A stretch of DNA of 64,000 bases, taken from the NCBI GenBank assembly GCA_019753235.1, contig JAIELF010000032.1:1-64000 (forward strand), written 5' to 3'. Each line of letters opens with the position of its first letter. Position 1 is the stretch's first letter. Source of the stretch: a bacterium. GTDB lineage: Bacteria > Planctomycetota > Planctomycetia > Kolteriales > Kolteriaceae. Of the stretch, positions 63,714 through 64,000 are shown in pieces. The notes under the pieces are model-generated. The model was not told the origin of the DNA and did not search any database. It saw nothing but the letters and a program-made list of their open reading frames with translations. The translations under genes and the position numbers were made by a program.

Positions 63714-64000
63714 ATGACCATTTATCATCTTGTTTGGGAATCAGACTGGAATCGGTGCCTCGACGGAGACCTCTACCGAGCGGACAGTCTGTCAACCGAA
63801 GGCTTCATCCACTGCACGCGAGAGCCAGAGAAGCTTTTAGAAGTCGCCAACACGTTCTTTCGAGAACATCGCGTCGAAAAGTTGATTCTTCTTTCGCTTG
63901 ACGAAGATCTGCTTCAATCAGACGTCCGATACGAAGACCCCGGGATCGGGCACCTCTTTCCCCATGTGTACGGCCCGATCGAAGTCGCAGCAATCATCTG
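63714..64000 (+). CDS. DUF952 domain protein (partial, cut by the window edge)
   Basis: A reading frame starts at the ATG at 63714 with MTIYHLVWESDWNRCLDG and stays open to the end of the window, about 95 codons. The motif TEGFIHCTREPEKLLEVANT and the later GHLFPHVYGPIEVAAI are typical of DUF952 proteins, which are about 110 residues long, so only the tail is missing. DUF952 is structurally related to ADP-ribosyltransferase-like folds, but no activity is established. It follows mutS2 by 157 bases on the same strand. Confidence 0.88.
   Translation, partial: MTIYHLVWESDWNRCLDGDLYRADSLSTEGFIHCTREPEKLLEVANTFFREHRVEKLILLSLDEDLLQSDVRYEDPGIGHLFPHVYGPIEVAAII

Noticed and set aside
1-64000. tRNA genes and CRISPR arrays
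   Set aside because: No cloverleaf-compatible GGTTCGAATCC-like segments outside genes and no evenly spaced direct repeats were seen by eye; a tRNAscan-SE run would be decisive.

Overview
The window looks like a chromosomal segment of a Planctomycetota bacterium. The evidence is a Cys-type sulfatase, Tat-exported and secreted proteins of unknown function, a long Ser/Thr kinase with a transmembrane anchor, a sigma-70 factor carrying extra helix-turn-helix domains, tetrahydromethanopterin C1 genes in a bacterium, and scattered rather than clustered amino-acid biosynthesis genes. The assignment is firm only to phylum level. GC content is high, genes lie on both strands in short operons, and many starts are GTG or TTG with clear Shine-Dalgarno sites.

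Left end (1-2500): a truncated ISAs1-type transposase, a 46-codon gene fragment, a DUF58 gene, and a class A RNase P RNA (rnpB, minus strand) whose 3' end overlaps the longest DUF58 reading frame; DUF58 probably starts at the GTG at 1870. Region 2501-9987: sulfatase, Tat-signal protein, hisA, an EF-G-2-like GTPase ending in a clear terminator, and a CrtI/PYROXD2-like oxidoreductase. Region 10173-13897: fhcB-fhcC-fhcD of the formyltransferase/hydrolase complex (fhcA absent), convergent with hisH. Region 14097-18672: NHL-repeat lipoprotein, Rieske protein with a conserved-looking unknown, a nucleoside phosphorylase-family protein, SixA phosphatase, and a D-2-hydroxyacid dehydrogenase.

Region 18673-26216: a 770-bp gene-free stretch with a chain of RNA hairpins precedes the multi-HTH sigma factor. 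Then come an MtnK-like kinase coupled to an exported nucleoside hydrolase, an exported propeller-like protein, a family-2 glycosyltransferase and RNase III. Region 26678-36744: a membrane/TPR-like protein, polyphosphate kinase, and a minus-strand run of rhodanese, giant radical SAM protein, [2Fe-2S] ferredoxin and purQ. The radical SAM protein is a twitch-type enzyme followed by about 750 residues of degenerate PAS-like repeats; this locus is the best candidate for something undescribed.

Region 37399-50727: Ser/Thr kinase, small secreted Tyr-rich protein, argH, an exported HEAT-repeat protein with an embedded pseudo-receiver domain, a translationally coupled xdhC-mocA pair, the rsfS-argS-leuD-exported methyltransferase run, and an FHA protein. 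Region 50969-64000: DUF255/YyaL-type thioredoxin protein, cupin, SDR, quinone-reductase-like protein, DsbD with two N-terminal Cys-pair domains, a NUDIX hydrolase coupled to a Dpm1-like glycosyltransferase, a divergent GT39-like membrane glycosyltransferase, MutS2 without Smr domain, and a DUF952 gene cut by the window edge. No tRNA, complete rRNA, CRISPR array or prophage was seen.
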